Source: Balneolaceae bacterium (GTDB lineage: Bacteria; Bacteroidota; Rhodothermia; Balneolales; Balneolaceae). Taken from it: a DNA stretch of 64,000 nt. Below the pieces are notes generated by a model, which made no database searches, was not told the origin of the DNA, and was given only the letters and a program-made list of their open reading frames with translations. Positions 24,729 through 35,286 of this stretch are shown in pieces. Each line of letters begins with the position of its first letter. The stretch's first letter is position 1. The stretch lies in NCBI GenBank assembly GCA_017640665.1, contig JAEPQE010000001.1, positions 1,319,262-1,383,261 of the forward strand, written 5' to 3'. A program made the translations under genes and the position numbers.

Positions 24729-25847
24729 TTAGTCCGATGGGAATAAAGAAGGGTCGATCCCGGGAATTATTTTTAAAGCATTTTTATAGTACACTTTTTT
24801 AAGTACTTCATCGGGCAGGTCAAGCCCGTACATTTTCCAGAATGCATGACGTTTTCTGAAATAGTCGAAATATTCATCATTACTTTCCAGAACCCTGAAA
24901 TAGGTATAGTATTCTTCTGGTCGATAGGTGTCTTTACCAAATAAAAGACGATCCTGATATTTTATAAAGAATTCTTTTGCAAACCTGGGTTGTCGACCCA
25001 ACTCAGCTATGATCGCAGCTATTTCTGTATATACATTTGGAAATTCATCGAGGTGCTCGCCAAGTCGGTCTAGGTCGTTCGCCATCCACCCAAAATGAGC
25101 GTTAATAAAAATAGTTTCAGGATGTTTTCGGAAAAGATTCCATTGCTCTTTCATCACAACTTCCCAGCTTGGGAAACGGGTGGTATCACCCCGGTGGCGA
25201 TTTGGGAACTGTTTCATTTCGAGCCATCGTTCATTGTGTTCATCAATGGGATCCCAAAACACTGCAGGCTCGCCAGTATGGATGAGTACAGGAATGCCGA
25301 GTTCTCCGGCTTTTGCCCATACAGGGTCGATTCTTTCATCATCAGTATGAACCCGGTTTCCTTCCGAGTCTAAAACGGTTAGTCCGAGATTTTTGAAAAT
25401 CTTAATTCCTCTGGCACCATTATCATAGTCTTCCTGAAGTTGGGCAACGGTTCTTTCCGTCCAATCAGGATCATCAATTCCATTAAAATCAATATTAGCA
25501 AAGACAATAAAACGACCGGGGGCTTGCGCGTTCGCAGAATCAACCATGGCTTTAAGTCTGTCGCCCGATCTTCCACTTAGATTAACTAATGCCACCATAT
25601 TCAGACTGTCCATTTGCTTCGCTACCAAAGCATTATTTTGGGAAGCCATTCTCCAATGATGACTATGAACATCAATAAATGGAAATTTTGCAGATTTGAT
25701 ATCACCTCCTGGTACAACAAGAGTTGATTTGGGGTTATATCGCTCAAAATCCATAGTCATAGTTGAGTCCTGAGCAGCTAAGGAATTGCTTAACAAAGCA
25801 AAAGAAGTGGAAAGGAATAAACCTTTTGTTAAGGTGTTGAGATTCAT
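24729..25847 (-). CDS. Exported amidohydrolase-superfamily protein (TIM-barrel metal hydrolase)
   Basis: A 372-residue protein with a signal peptide (to about residue 25, SLAAQ). A metal-dependent hydrolase barrel of the Amidohydro_2 type follows: the first metal motif FIDVHSHHWRM, then VLIHTGEP, FINAHFGWMAND, and the Asp-containing LLFGKDTYRP. The metal site appears complete, so activity is likely, but the substrate (a lactone, amide or decarboxylation substrate) cannot be told. It lies one base after the Wzi-like barrel gene's stop, so the two are co-transcribed. Confidence 0.87.
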   Translation of the reverse strand: MNLNTLTKGLFLSTSFALLSNSLAAQDSTMTMDFERYNPKSTLVVPGGDIKSAKFPFIDVHSHHWRMASQNNALVAKQMDSLNMVALVNLSGRSGDRLKAMVDSANAQAPGRFIVFANIDFNGIDDPDWTERTVAQLQEDYDNGARGIKIFKNLGLTVLDSEGNRVHTDDERIDPVWAKAGELGIPVLIHTGEPAVFWDPIDEHNERWLEMKQFPNRHRGDTTRFPSWEVVMKEQWNLFRKHPETIFINAHFGWMANDLDRLGEHLDEFPNVYTEIAAIIAELGRQPRFAKEFFIKYQDRLLFGKDTYRPEEYYTYFRVLESNDEYFDYFRKRHAFWKMYGLDLPDEVLKKVYYKNALKIIPGIDPSLFPSD

Positions 25848-25848
25848 A

Positions 25849-27549
25849 TCAGTAACCTACTTGTAGCGTAAAATTAAAAATTGAAAGATCATTAAGCTGT
25901 TCGCCTTCCAGCATAGAACGTAATGAGTATTCTCCTCTCAACCTAATTCCCCTCCATGGTTCATAAGTTGCTTCAACTGTAAATCGGTTCCAACGGTGAA
26001 GGTCGCCTGCAAGAAATTCTGAAGGCTTTATAACCCCACCTGTAACAGGGTCAGGTTGATAGCTGTCTAATATATCCCCACCTACATCAACGAACTCACC
26101 GTTTCCATCGAAATAGTTTAACCCTTGCCGGTCATAATCATAACGAAATGTTATTCGGGTTCGATGAGAAAACCACTGTTCAATCTGAAAAGACAGTTCA
26201 TCTCCATTAGGACCAATCTGGCTTCCAAGACTAATGCCTTTTTCGGAGTGTGAATTTAATTGAAATTTGTGCGCGTAAATAGCGGGCTCAACTCTTTGAT
26301 AACTAGAACTCAGAACAGTTCCTGTTTTCATAGCATAGCTAAAGCCAAGGTATCTTGCAAAAGTGCTATTGGAAGCTTTTTTTTCTTCCCACCTGAATAA
26401 ATCCTTTGCATCTCCCAAATCATCAACTAATATCTCTCCAAATAATTCTAGTCCATCAAAAGGTCTTAACACACCTTCAAAGCCTGCAAAGCCATTATCC
26501 TGATCCTGAAGTTCCCACTCCATATAAGCTAAACGATTGACCGGATTAATGTAGGCCAACTCTATTTTCCTATTACTATAATTTATTAGCTCATAGTAGC
26601 CAATAGAAATCCATTCAGCTGGTTGAAATTGAAATTTTTGGTGAACAGTAAATCTGTTAGGTGATGTTCTGGTATATAAGTTATCAAAGCCTTCAATTTC
26701 TCTTTGTCGGCCACTGTCCCAGGATAAAAACCCATGAATTAATGAATACCGCACATACTTAGAATTAATATTTAAACGAACCCAATCAAAAGGAATACTC
26801 TCGCGCGAATAAACTAAGTTATTACGCTGTCCAACCCCGTATTTAAGCATGCCCCGTCCAATATGTAGAGACCAATAGCTTTTATGAAAGCCTGCAGAGG
26901 TATTCATATGATATTTATTGGATCCAGTATTATTTAAAGTTTTCCAGTTTCTACTAAGAAAAGGCAGGTATAAAAAAGCTTCATCGTCTCCTACTTCTAC
27001 GGCGCGCCATTGTTCATGATGGAACCCCAAAGTTCCAGAGAAAGTACCATAAGATCGAACTCCTCCAATTGTGTAATATGGTGCATTGTAGATTAGGTCT
27101 CCATCTTCTACAAAAACTGCTCCACGACCAGGAAACCAATCGAAAGCGATTGTCGCATTTTCGTCATCCCAAACATAGAGGTGAGGTTCTTCATCAGAAA
27201 AAAGGATGTCTTTCCCACGATTATAAAACTTATCGGAGCCCTGAATAAAAGAATTGGTCTCGTATTTCCTCAGGCTGTCCACCGAAAATTCACGCAAATA
27301 ACTATTTCGGACATGTTGATCGCCTGAGTTTAATTTAGACTCATCTATTTGTGCCAAAATGGAAGTGATCTGACCCCTTGTTAAAGGTAGTGCCTCGTAA
27401 TTATAAAGAGGAGCATTTCCTCGAACTCGCTGGTAATGCATCCAGTCGTACACTTGATGATATACAGGAACCAAAGAGGCTTGAGATAGTCCATCTTGTA
27501 TCCCAATAAATAATACTAAAACAATAAGGATGGTGATTCTTTTCAACAT
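25849..27549 (-). CDS. Wzi-like capsule-assembly outer-membrane barrel protein
   Basis: A 566-residue protein with a signal peptide (to about residue 22), a periplasmic helical segment (VYDWMHYQRVRGNAPLYNYE, then PLTRGQI) and a long beta-barrel ending in the aromatic FTLQVGY. The helical start followed by LHIGRGMLKYG and ELAYINPVNRLAYMEWE resembles proteins annotated as Wzi-family capsule assembly proteins in Bacteroidota. Wzi binds exported polysaccharide at the surface in enterobacteria. There are no polysaccharide genes nearby, so the role here is inferred from resemblance only. It is co-transcribed with the amidohydrolase gene. Confidence 0.65.
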   Translation of the reverse strand: MLKRITILIVLVLFIGIQDGLSQASLVPVYHQVYDWMHYQRVRGNAPLYNYEALPLTRGQITSILAQIDESKLNSGDQHVRNSYLREFSVDSLRKYETNSFIQGSDKFYNRGKDILFSDEEPHLYVWDDENATIAFDWFPGRGAVFVEDGDLIYNAPYYTIGGVRSYGTFSGTLGFHHEQWRAVEVGDDEAFLYLPFLSRNWKTLNNTGSNKYHMNTSAGFHKSYWSLHIGRGMLKYGVGQRNNLVYSRESIPFDWVRLNINSKYVRYSLIHGFLSWDSGRQREIEGFDNLYTRTSPNRFTVHQKFQFQPAEWISIGYYELINYSNRKIELAYINPVNRLAYMEWELQDQDNGFAGFEGVLRPFDGLELFGEILVDDLGDAKDLFRWEEKKASNSTFARYLGFSYAMKTGTVLSSSYQRVEPAIYAHKFQLNSHSEKGISLGSQIGPNGDELSFQIEQWFSHRTRITFRYDYDRQGLNYFDGNGEFVDVGGDILDSYQPDPVTGGVIKPSEFLAGDLHRWNRFTVEATYEPWRGIRLRGEYSLRSMLEGEQLNDLSIFNFTLQVGY

Positions 27550-27588
27550 TTAAATAATATAAAGATAGATAAGCTTAATTGATTGATG

Positions 27589-27622
27589 TAAAAAAGCCCT
27601 GAAAATATTCTTCAGGGCTTTA
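27589..27622 (-). terminator. Rho-independent terminator of enolase
   Basis: On the minus strand, AAGCCCTGA pairs with TCAGGGCTT (plus positions 27612-27620 and 27594-27602) around a 9-nt loop and is followed by TTTT. It sits 23 bases after the eno stop. Confidence 0.88.
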
Positions 27623-27644
27623 AACTAAGTTGAGGGTAAAAAAA

Positions 27645-28982
<1,338 letters not shown>

Positions 28983-29065
28983 TTAATATGTTCTTAAAGG
29001 GAAGACATACTAAGTTTATGTAAATTCCTTTTTGAATATAAATTTCGAATGAATCCTATTAAATT

Positions 29066-29761
29066 TTGTCTGAAATACATCCGTGGGTAATTCTTTTTGA
29101 TATAGATGGAACCCTTCTTACAGTAGACAGAAATTTTAACCGACCACTTCTGCGGAGTATAATCGATGATTTAAATATTGATTATCCAGATATGGAAAAG
29201 GATTCATTTTCAGGAAGAACTGATTATGATATTATTACGTCCTTTTTGGTAAATCATGATTATGATGAAGATTTGTATCAAACATTCAAAGATATTTATT
29301 TAGAGCGTTTGAACAACGAGATAACAGGAAAGCATGTATTGCGGCATAAGCATGTAGATGAAATTATTAAATTCTTTTCCAGACCGGGATTCATTACAGG
29401 ACTTCTGACTGGTAATTATCCGGATGCTGCAGCTATCAAACTAAAAGGTGCAGAAATTCACCATGAATTTGAGATTGGTGCTTTTGGAGAATTCCACAAA
29501 GATCGAAATATGCTGCCCCAACTTGCACTGGCTTTAGCAAAAGAAATGTTGGATACCGAAGTAGATCCTTCCCGGTTTATTATAGTAGGAGATACTCCCA
29601 GGGATATTATCTGTGCTAAAAGTGCAGGCATGAAATGTGTTTCAGTAACTACTGGCCAATTTGGCGCAATAGAACTTGCAAAGCATAATCCCGATTTAAT
29701 TATCGAAGACTTATCAGAACCGGAGAAATGGTTCCAGGAGTTAACCGACAAACATATTTAG
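29066..29761 (+). CDS. HAD-superfamily hydrolase
   Basis: A 231-residue protein with all four HAD motifs: nucleophile Asp12/acid Asp14 in ILFDIDGTLL, Thr in TGLLTGNYPDAA, the Lys in the ALALAKEM region or the preceding HKDRN, and the acidic pair in VGDTPRDIICAKSAG. An alpha-helical C1 cap sits after motif I, as in phosphoglycolate-phosphatase-like enzymes. The substrate is unknown. The start is TTG at 29066, because no ATG gives an N-terminus ahead of the motif I strand. It converges on the next gene with a seven-base gap between stops. Confidence 0.9.
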   Translation: MSEIHPWVILFDIDGTLLTVDRNFNRPLLRSIIDDLNIDYPDMEKDSFSGRTDYDIITSFLVNHDYDEDLYQTFKDIYLERLNNEITGKHVLRHKHVDEIIKFFSRPGFITGLLTGNYPDAAAIKLKGAEIHHEFEIGAFGEFHKDRNMLPQLALALAKEMLDTEVDPSRFIIVGDTPRDIICAKSAGMKCVSVTTGQFGAIELAKHNPDLIIEDLSEPEKWFQELTDKHI

Positions 29762-29768
29762 ATCATTG

Positions 29769-30584
29769 TCACCACATCCAGCCAAAGATGAAGGTGATTT
29801 GAGCTGAACCGAAATAATTGATTTTGTCATTTGCAGATTCAAAAACATCAGCAATGCCATCATTATTATTGTCTATGTAATTTCCATTCGTGTTTCTGAA
29901 TGGCTTGAACGGTTCAAGAATTTGTAATCCATCTTCAAAATAGTAGAAAGAGTATCCGAATTGAAAAGTTTGCAGGCGCGCAAAATTATCGCCGAAGTCG
30001 ATGCCAAGTACCAAATCCCCGGTCCAGCCCCATTTGGTTTCAGCATCTTTCAATCCCGAAAAAATATCCTGAACAGGCTCGTAAATGCTGAATTGAGTTA
30101 TGTTTGCTTCTCTAAAGCCGTTATTATTCAGATCCTTAAAATAAGGAGTAGTTAAAGCCATAGTGGGACCAAAACTCATCGAGGTGTGAACTCTGAAGTT
30201 GTCTGAAATCTGGCGTGCAAAAACTCTACGTTTTAGCCCTACGGTTAGGGGAAAAGTGACTACTCGTTTATATTTGCTTGGAATAGTCCTGCTACCAAAA
30301 TAGTAATCGATGTAAGTTTGCTCACTTGGGTCTCTGAGTCCAGCAATCTTAAAATTTATTAGCCCTTCAGTGTATGGTCCGAGACCCAGCCGGAACTGAG
30401 AACCAACACCAAAACCGAAATCATTTAAATTGAAGCTAAATCCAAAACCAGCCTTATATCCTTCGTCATAAAGATTTTTCGGGGCTTCGATACTTTGGAT
30501 TTCAGGCTCTCCGTATTGTGCAATTGCGGGATTGGCAATCAAGGCCAGTAAAAACAGTAAATAAAATGGTCTATTTTTTTTCAT
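29769..30584 (-). CDS. Outer-membrane beta-barrel protein, unknown function
   Basis: A 271-residue protein with a signal peptide (MKKNRPFYLLFLLALIANPAIAQ). The rest is a run of amphipathic Gly/Phe/Tyr-rich strands (FGFSFNLNDFGFGVGSQF, LVLGIDFGDN) ending in the aromatic FIFGWMW. A DNNNDGIADVFES segment near the end is a calcium-binding-like loop (residues about 239-251). It probably has 8-12 strands. There is no operon partner; it sits between two plus-strand genes. Confidence 0.72.
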   Translation of the reverse strand: MKKNRPFYLLFLLALIANPAIAQYGEPEIQSIEAPKNLYDEGYKAGFGFSFNLNDFGFGVGSQFRLGLGPYTEGLINFKIAGLRDPSEQTYIDYYFGSRTIPSKYKRVVTFPLTVGLKRRVFARQISDNFRVHTSMSFGPTMALTTPYFKDLNNNGFREANITQFSIYEPVQDIFSGLKDAETKWGWTGDLVLGIDFGDNFARLQTFQFGYSFYYFEDGLQILEPFKPFRNTNGNYIDNNNDGIADVFESANDKINYFGSAQITFIFGWMW

Positions 30585-30733
30585 ATTTTCTCTTCTAAGG
30601 GATATACAAAGGTAATCAACAAAGTTTAAACGAAAAAAACTTCATTTTCTTATTGTGTTAAGTATATATCCTGTTATTTTCCTCTCGCATTTTAAAAGAA
30701 GTAAATTTTTGAATTAAAAGTCTTACTCAAAGG

Positions 30734-31120
30734 ATGAACTCACATACTACCTATCTTGTTTTTGGCCCATCAGCAACATTAAAAAGAATGGCAAAAAAGC
30801 TGTTTGATGAGCATGAACCCAAGTTTTTGTACACCAAAGCTTTTGGTGAGATTCAAACTGATTTCTTTATTGCAGTTTATGAAGAGTATGAAAAACAGAT
30901 AAATTCCAGCGTTACTCTTACCTGTATTTTCGAAAATACCCCAAAATTAAATAAAATTGTGCTCAAGAAAACCGGTGGGCGAATGGGATTTAGAGGGAGT
31001 TCATTGTCGGAAGAGAGAAATGTTGAGTCAAATGTTATGGATTTTATTTTTGATTTTTCTAAGCGTTTCGGACTTACTGTACAGGAAGAAATGATTTCAG
31101 ATCAAAAAGAAGAAGAATAG
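30734..31120 (+). CDS. Conserved hypothetical cytoplasmic protein upstream of prmC
   Basis: A 128-residue protein with no signal peptide or membrane segment, made of mixed alpha/beta segments with a basic patch (KKTGGRMGFRGS) and an acidic tail (KEEE). I do not recognise a family. It ends three bases before the prmC start, so the two are almost certainly co-translated, which hints at a cytoplasmic housekeeping role. Confidence 0.7.
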   Translation: MNSHTTYLVFGPSATLKRMAKKLFDEHEPKFLYTKAFGEIQTDFFIAVYEEYEKQINSSVTLTCIFENTPKLNKIVLKKTGGRMGFRGSSLSEERNVESNVMDFIFDFSKRFGLTVQEEMISDQKEEE

Positions 31121-31123
31121 TTT

Positions 31124-31990
31124 ATGTCCAAGCCAACATCTGAGTGGACGGTGCTGTCCATGCTCAAGTGGGCTACTGATTATTTTGATGATAAGGGAAT
31201 AAAAAATTCGAGATTCAGCATTGAATGGTTGCTTTCTCATGTGCTGAGCATCAAGCGTCTTGATTTATATCTCATCTTCGACCGTCCTCTCACCAACGAA
31301 GATTTGGCAACACTAAAACCTTTTATTAAGAGAAGAGCGGCTCACGAACCTCTTCAATACATAACGGGCGAAACCGATTTTTTGAATACTAAAATTAAAG
31401 TCAAACCAGGGGTCTTGATCCCAAGGATGGAGACCGAGCAGCTTGTAGAAATGCTTCTTTTGGAACATGATAATTCAGAAGCTAAAACAGTGTTGGATAT
31501 TGGTACGGGTTCAGGTTGTATTCCAATCGCAATAAAAAAAGAGAAGCCAGACTGGAAAGTTAAAGCTACTGATATATCAGATGCTGCTCTTGATATTGCA
31601 AAATCAAATGCCAGTTATAATGAGGTTGAGATTGATTTTTTCAGAGATGACGTATTTAGCAATAAGGCTTTTTCAAAGGAAGTTGAGTTCGATCTTATTA
31701 TTTCTAATCCTCCTTATATTTTAGAAGAAGAGAGGGAAGCACTGGATGATGAAGTGAAAAACTATGAGCCAGCACAAGCACTGTTCTGTAAAAGCACAGA
31801 TTTAATGTATCGTGCTATTCATGATTTTTCTTGTCAAAAACTAAAGAATGAAGGTAAACTATATCTTGAGCTTCATGAGAATAATGGCGATGAAGTAAAC
31901 GCCATATTTAATAAGGAAAAATGGTCGACAAGAATCAGGAAAGACTATGATGGGAAGAACCGTTTTTTAGTTGCTAAAAAAATGAAATAA
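31124..31990 (+). CDS. prmC: Peptide chain release factor N5-glutamine methyltransferase PrmC
   Basis: A 288-residue protein of typical PrmC length. The N-terminal helical domain recognises the release factor (residues 1-85, including HEPLQYITGETDF). The SAM-binding methyltransferase fold begins at VLDIGTGSGCIPIAI (123-137), and the catalytic NPPY motif is at 195-198. It methylates the GGQ glutamine of release factors RF1 and RF2. It is co-transcribed with the upstream hypothetical gene and lies just before the putative origin. Confidence 0.96.
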   Translation: MSKPTSEWTVLSMLKWATDYFDDKGIKNSRFSIEWLLSHVLSIKRLDLYLIFDRPLTNEDLATLKPFIKRRAAHEPLQYITGETDFLNTKIKVKPGVLIPRMETEQLVEMLLLEHDNSEAKTVLDIGTGSGCIPIAIKKEKPDWKVKATDISDAALDIAKSNASYNEVEIDFFRDDVFSNKAFSKEVEFDLIISNPPYILEEEREALDDEVKNYEPAQALFCKSTDLMYRAIHDFSCQKLKNEGKLYLELHENNGDEVNAIFNKEKWSTRIRKDYDGKNRFLVAKKMK

Positions 31991-32201
31991 AAATGGATTC
32001 TAATTTTGAAATAAAAATTTTTTTCCAATCATAAAAAATGTGGAAAACTTGTGGAAAAGATTTTTCTTGTTCACTCCCCCATTGTCAAGACCACTATTCT
32101 GCTTGTTAAGGCAATGTTACCTTCTGTCAAGTTAGAAAATAGATTTACCTATTTTTTTTACTAATCTATTGCTGTTCAATAGTTTAACTGTGTTTTGTGA
32201 T

Positions 32202-32210
32202 TGTGGATAA
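32202..32210 (-). promoter_or_regulatory. Consensus DnaA box
   Basis: Plus-strand TGTGGATAA, an exact reverse complement of the consensus TTATCCACA, about 150 bp upstream of the dnaA start. Confidence 0.8.
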
Positions 32211-32300
32211 CTTTTAAAAAGTTCCCAAACTAAGGTTTGACAAGACGGTTATAATTCTTCATTTTCAATCAAGCTTTAGGTCAAAAAATCTTTTTTTGGC

Positions 32301-32309
32301 TGTGGATAA
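32301..32309 (-). promoter_or_regulatory. Consensus DnaA box
   Basis: Plus-strand TGTGGATAA, exact match to the consensus on the minus strand, 50 bp before the dnaA start; it is close enough to overlap the promoter and could mediate autoregulation. Confidence 0.8.
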
Positions 32310-32358
32310 CTAATCACTTTTTTGAAACTTCAACTTTTTCCGGGAGGATAAGAGAACA

Positions 32359-33804
32359 TTGCAAATGGTATCGGCTGAGGCGGCTTGGGACAAATGCCTG
32401 GAGATTATTAAAGATAACATCAGTTACCAAAAATATAAGTCTTGGTTCGAACCGATTAAACCGGTAAATCTGACGGAAGATACCTTAACCATTCAGGTTC
32501 CCAGTCAATTCTGGTATGAGTGGTTGGAAGAGCACTATTATAATATGCTTCGTTCAACATTGGCAAAAGTTCTTGGTCCGGAAGGCAAGCTTGAGTATTC
32601 TATTTTAATGGAGAAGTCTGAGCAGTTTGAAAACAACCGATCTGTTCGCTTACCACAGCGACCTATGCCTCCAGTTCAGGATCAGCAAATACAAGGATAT
32701 CCCGAAAGATATCCGGAGCGAATTGAAAACCCATTCGTAATTCCCGGGATTCGAAAAACTAAGATTGATTCAAACCTGAATAGTTCTTACGTATTTGAGC
32801 GCTATATAGAAGGAGATTGCAATCGACTTGCACGTTCTGCAGCAATGGCGATTGCAGATAATCCCGGAAACAATTCTTTCAATCCATTTTTTACTTATGG
32901 GCCAACCGGTCTTGGTAAAACTCACCTAATCCAAAGCATTGGAAACCGTGTGAAGCAAAAGTTCGGGGATGAGAAATCAGTCCTTTATATTTCTTCCGAA
33001 GCTTTTACCAATGAGTTTGTTCACGCAATCAGAAATAACAGAGCCAGTGAGTTCTCCATGTTCTATCGGAATATTGATGTACTGATTGTAGATGACATTC
33101 AATTCTTTAGCGGAAAGGAAAAAACTCAGGAAGAATTCTTCCACATCTTTAATGCTCTTCATCAGGATGGTAAGCAAATTATTCTAAGTAGCGACCGTGC
33201 TCCAAAGGATGTTCCTGATATCCAGGAGCGATTGATTTCAAGATTCAGCTGGGGATTGAGTGCAGATCTTCAAATGCCGGAATATGAAACTCGTTATGCG
33301 ATTCTTGAACGGAAAGCCAATGATAATGGCATCGAGATTGATCCGGAAATTATTGAGTTTATTGCACACAATTTTAAATCAAATGTTCGTGATTTAGAGG
33401 GAGCAATCATCAAACTTCTAGCTCATGCTTCTCTTCAGAATATTGATGATATCGATTTGGCTATGGCTAAGCGTGTGCTCAAAGACATGGTGAAAGAGTC
33501 TCACACTCAGATTTCCATTGAATCTATCCAAAATTACGTGTGTGATTACTTCGGGATTGACACCAACAAGGTCCGTGAGAAAACCCGAAAACAGGAAATT
33601 GTGGAAGCCCGGCAAATTGCAATGTATTTGTCTAAACGGTTTACAAAATCAAGCCTTAAAACTATTGGGCTTCACTTTGGCGGAAGAGATCATTCAACGG
33701 TGATCCATGCCATTTCTACGGTGGAAGAGCGAATCACGACCAGTCCTAAGCACAAACGAATTCTGGAAGAACTTCATCAGCGTATTGAAGTAGCCAGTCT
33801 TTAA
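32359..33804 (+). CDS. dnaA: Chromosomal replication initiator protein DnaA
   Basis: A 481-residue protein with all four DnaA domains: helical domain I (AWDKCLEIIKDNISYQKYKSWF), a short proline/glutamine-rich linker (95-125), and AAA+ domain III with Walker A GPTGLGKTH (181-189), Walker B IVDDIQFF and the initiator-specific motif. C-terminal helix-turn-helix domain IV ends in the box-recognition signature GGRDHSTVIHAI. The start is ambiguous: TTG 32359 lies 11 bases after GGGAGG, and ATG 32365 lies two codons later. folB begins two bases after the stop, so dnaA heads the folate/nucleoside run. Confidence 0.98.
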   Translation: MQMVSAEAAWDKCLEIIKDNISYQKYKSWFEPIKPVNLTEDTLTIQVPSQFWYEWLEEHYYNMLRSTLAKVLGPEGKLEYSILMEKSEQFENNRSVRLPQRPMPPVQDQQIQGYPERYPERIENPFVIPGIRKTKIDSNLNSSYVFERYIEGDCNRLARSAAMAIADNPGNNSFNPFFTYGPTGLGKTHLIQSIGNRVKQKFGDEKSVLYISSEAFTNEFVHAIRNNRASEFSMFYRNIDVLIVDDIQFFSGKEKTQEEFFHIFNALHQDGKQIILSSDRAPKDVPDIQERLISRFSWGLSADLQMPEYETRYAILERKANDNGIEIDPEIIEFIAHNFKSNVRDLEGAIIKLLAHASLQNIDDIDLAMAKRVLKDMVKESHTQISIESIQNYVCDYFGIDTNKVREKTRKQEIVEARQIAMYLSKRFTKSSLKTIGLHFGGRDHSTVIHAISTVEERITTSPKHKRILEELHQRIEVASL

Positions 33805-33806
33805 TT

Positions 33807-34166
33807 ATGGACAAACTGGTTCTGAAAGGGCTCAAATTCAGAGGCTTACATGGCTTTTTTGATGAAGAGCGTGTTGAAGGAAACGACTTCGAAGTAGATG
33901 TAATTTTTGTTATTTCTCTTGAAGAATCAGCGAAAAAGGATGATATCTCAAAAACAATCGACTATTCCAAAGCACAGGAAATTATAGCTTCAGTAATTTA
34001 TGGGGAGTCGAAAAAACTGATTGAAACGCTCACTTTTCTGATAGGGCAAAAACTATATTCTTTCTTCCCAGATGTAGAATCCCTGGAAGTGAAAGTAAGA
34101 AAAATGAATCCACCCATGCCTGGTGAAACGGAGTATTCCGAAGTTACGATGTCATGGCCCAGATAG
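33807..34166 (+). CDS. folB: Dihydroneopterin aldolase FolB
   Basis: A 119-residue protein with the FolB fold and length. The N-terminal LKGLKFRGLHGFFDEE aligns with the conserved G-x-H-G-x-x-x-x-E block, DYSKAQEII follows, and the C-terminal VKVRKMNPPMPG carries the catalytic lysine region. It splits dihydroneopterin to 6-hydroxymethyl-dihydropterin and glycolaldehyde in folate synthesis. It overlaps folK, the next enzyme of the pathway, by 13 bases. Confidence 0.95.
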   Translation: MDKLVLKGLKFRGLHGFFDEERVEGNDFEVDVIFVISLEESAKKDDISKTIDYSKAQEIIASVIYGESKKLIETLTFLIGQKLYSFFPDVESLEVKVRKMNPPMPGETEYSEVTMSWPR

Positions 34167-34642
34167 TAATTGCTCTGGGCTCAAATCTTGATGATCCACA
34201 TGCTCAGCTTAAAAAAGCTAAACAATTTTTGAAATCAATTTCTGAAAAGGAAGTGTTGAGCTCGCCTATCTATTCGTCAGAACCTATTGGTCCTTCCGAC
34301 CAAGATTTTTTAAATGCTGTGATTGTTATTGAATCGAGGCTAAGTACAGTTGAGCTTTTTGAGAAACTGAAAGCTCAGGAGAAAAATCAGGGACGGCCAT
34401 CCCGCTACCCAAAATGGACGGCACGAACTATCGATCTGGATATAATTGCCTGCGATCACTTGGTGCTTCATACAGATAGCCTTATCATTCCACATAACGA
34501 ATACACCAAGCGATTGTTTGTTCTTTTGCCTCTGAAGGATGTTTTGCCGGATTGGAAAGATCCCAAAACTGCTCAAACAATTGGTGAGTTGATTGAAGAG
34601 GCACCAATGATCAGAATCTCGAAGACCAAATTGAACTGGTAG
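34154..34642 (+). CDS. folK: 6-hydroxymethyl-7,8-dihydropterin pyrophosphokinase FolK
   Basis: A 162-residue HPPK-family protein. The start IVIALGSNLDDPHAQL is the family N-terminus. The substrate and ATP residues lie in SSPIYSSEPIG, QDFLNAVIVIES, and the signature RYPKWTARTIDLDIIACD (KNQGRPSRYPKW is the ATP loop). It transfers pyrophosphate from ATP to hydroxymethyl-dihydropterin, the step after FolB. It overlaps folB and abuts the deoxynucleoside kinase gene (TAGATG). Confidence 0.96.
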   Translation: MAQIVIALGSNLDDPHAQLKKAKQFLKSISEKEVLSSPIYSSEPIGPSDQDFLNAVIVIESRLSTVELFEKLKAQEKNQGRPSRYPKWTARTIDLDIIACDHLVLHTDSLIIPHNEYTKRLFVLLPLKDVLPDWKDPKTAQTIGELIEEAPMIRISKTKLNW

Positions 34643-35284
34643 ATGTCCAACCCATTAGATTTTATTGCCGTTGAAGGAGTGATTGGAGCAGGAAAGACTT
34701 CTTTAGCTACTTTACTTTCAGAACGAAGGCAAGCCAGATTGGTTTTAGAAGAGTTTGAAGACAACCCATTTCTCCCAAAGTTTTATGAAGATCGCGAGCG
34801 TTACGCCTTCCAAACACAGCTAGCTTTTTTAGCGAGTAGATTCAAGCAGCAGCAGAACATGATGGCACAAGACCTGTTTCATCAGATTACGATTTCAGAT
34901 TACGTCTTCGAAAAAGATCGAATTTTTGCACGATTGAATCTTCAGGAAGATGAACTGGCACTCTATGATTCCATTTTCAATATTATGACCGGAATTGCTG
35001 CTCAGCCAAATCTCATTGTGTTTATTCAGGCTTCGGTAGATCGGTTGATGGAGAACATCAACAAAAGGGGTAGGGAGTATGAACAGCATATAACTCCTGA
35101 TTATTTACGAGATTTGAACAACGCTTATAATCACTTTTTTTATCATTTCAATAAAACACCTGTTATTTTTATAAATACAACCGAGATTGATTTTGTGAAC
35201 AATCCGAACCATTTGGCGTATATCGAAGAGCAAATTTTTGAACGACCAATTCATTCCAATACACATATTCACATTGCACCTTAG
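34643..35284 (+). CDS. Deoxynucleoside kinase (dAdo/dGuo kinase family)
   Basis: A 213-residue P-loop kinase: IAVEGVIGAGKTSLA (residues 7-21) supplies the P-loop, and ISDYVFEKDRIFARLNL contains the D-R-x/E-K-D substrate loop of the dNK family. VFIQASVDRLMENINKRGR is the lid region. Members phosphorylate deoxyadenosine or deoxyguanosine in purine salvage; the precise specificity is not deduced. It directly follows folK without a gap, a common arrangement in Bacteroidota and relatives. Confidence 0.93.
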   Translation: MSNPLDFIAVEGVIGAGKTSLATLLSERRQARLVLEEFEDNPFLPKFYEDRERYAFQTQLAFLASRFKQQQNMMAQDLFHQITISDYVFEKDRIFARLNLQEDELALYDSIFNIMTGIAAQPNLIVFIQASVDRLMENINKRGREYEQHITPDYLRDLNNAYNHFFYHFNKTPVIFINTTEIDFVNNPNHLAYIEEQIFERPIHSNTHIHIAP

Positions 35285-35286
35285 TC

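Larger units (their letters stand above)
31991..32358. other. Probable chromosomal replication origin (oriC) / dnaA regulatory region
   Basis: This gene-free 368-bp region lies directly upstream of dnaA. On the minus strand it carries two perfect consensus DnaA boxes TTATCCACA (plus positions 32202-32210 and 32301-32309) and two relaxed boxes TTTTCCACA (32039-32047, 32050-32058), all in the same orientation. An AT-rich stretch around 32130-32200 could be the unwinding element. Three TGTCAAG/CTTGTCA-type 7-mers (near 32082, 32126 and the inverse at 32237) also occur. Origin function is inferred from box density and position next to dnaA; the boxes could alternatively serve only dnaA autoregulation. 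Confidence 0.7.
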
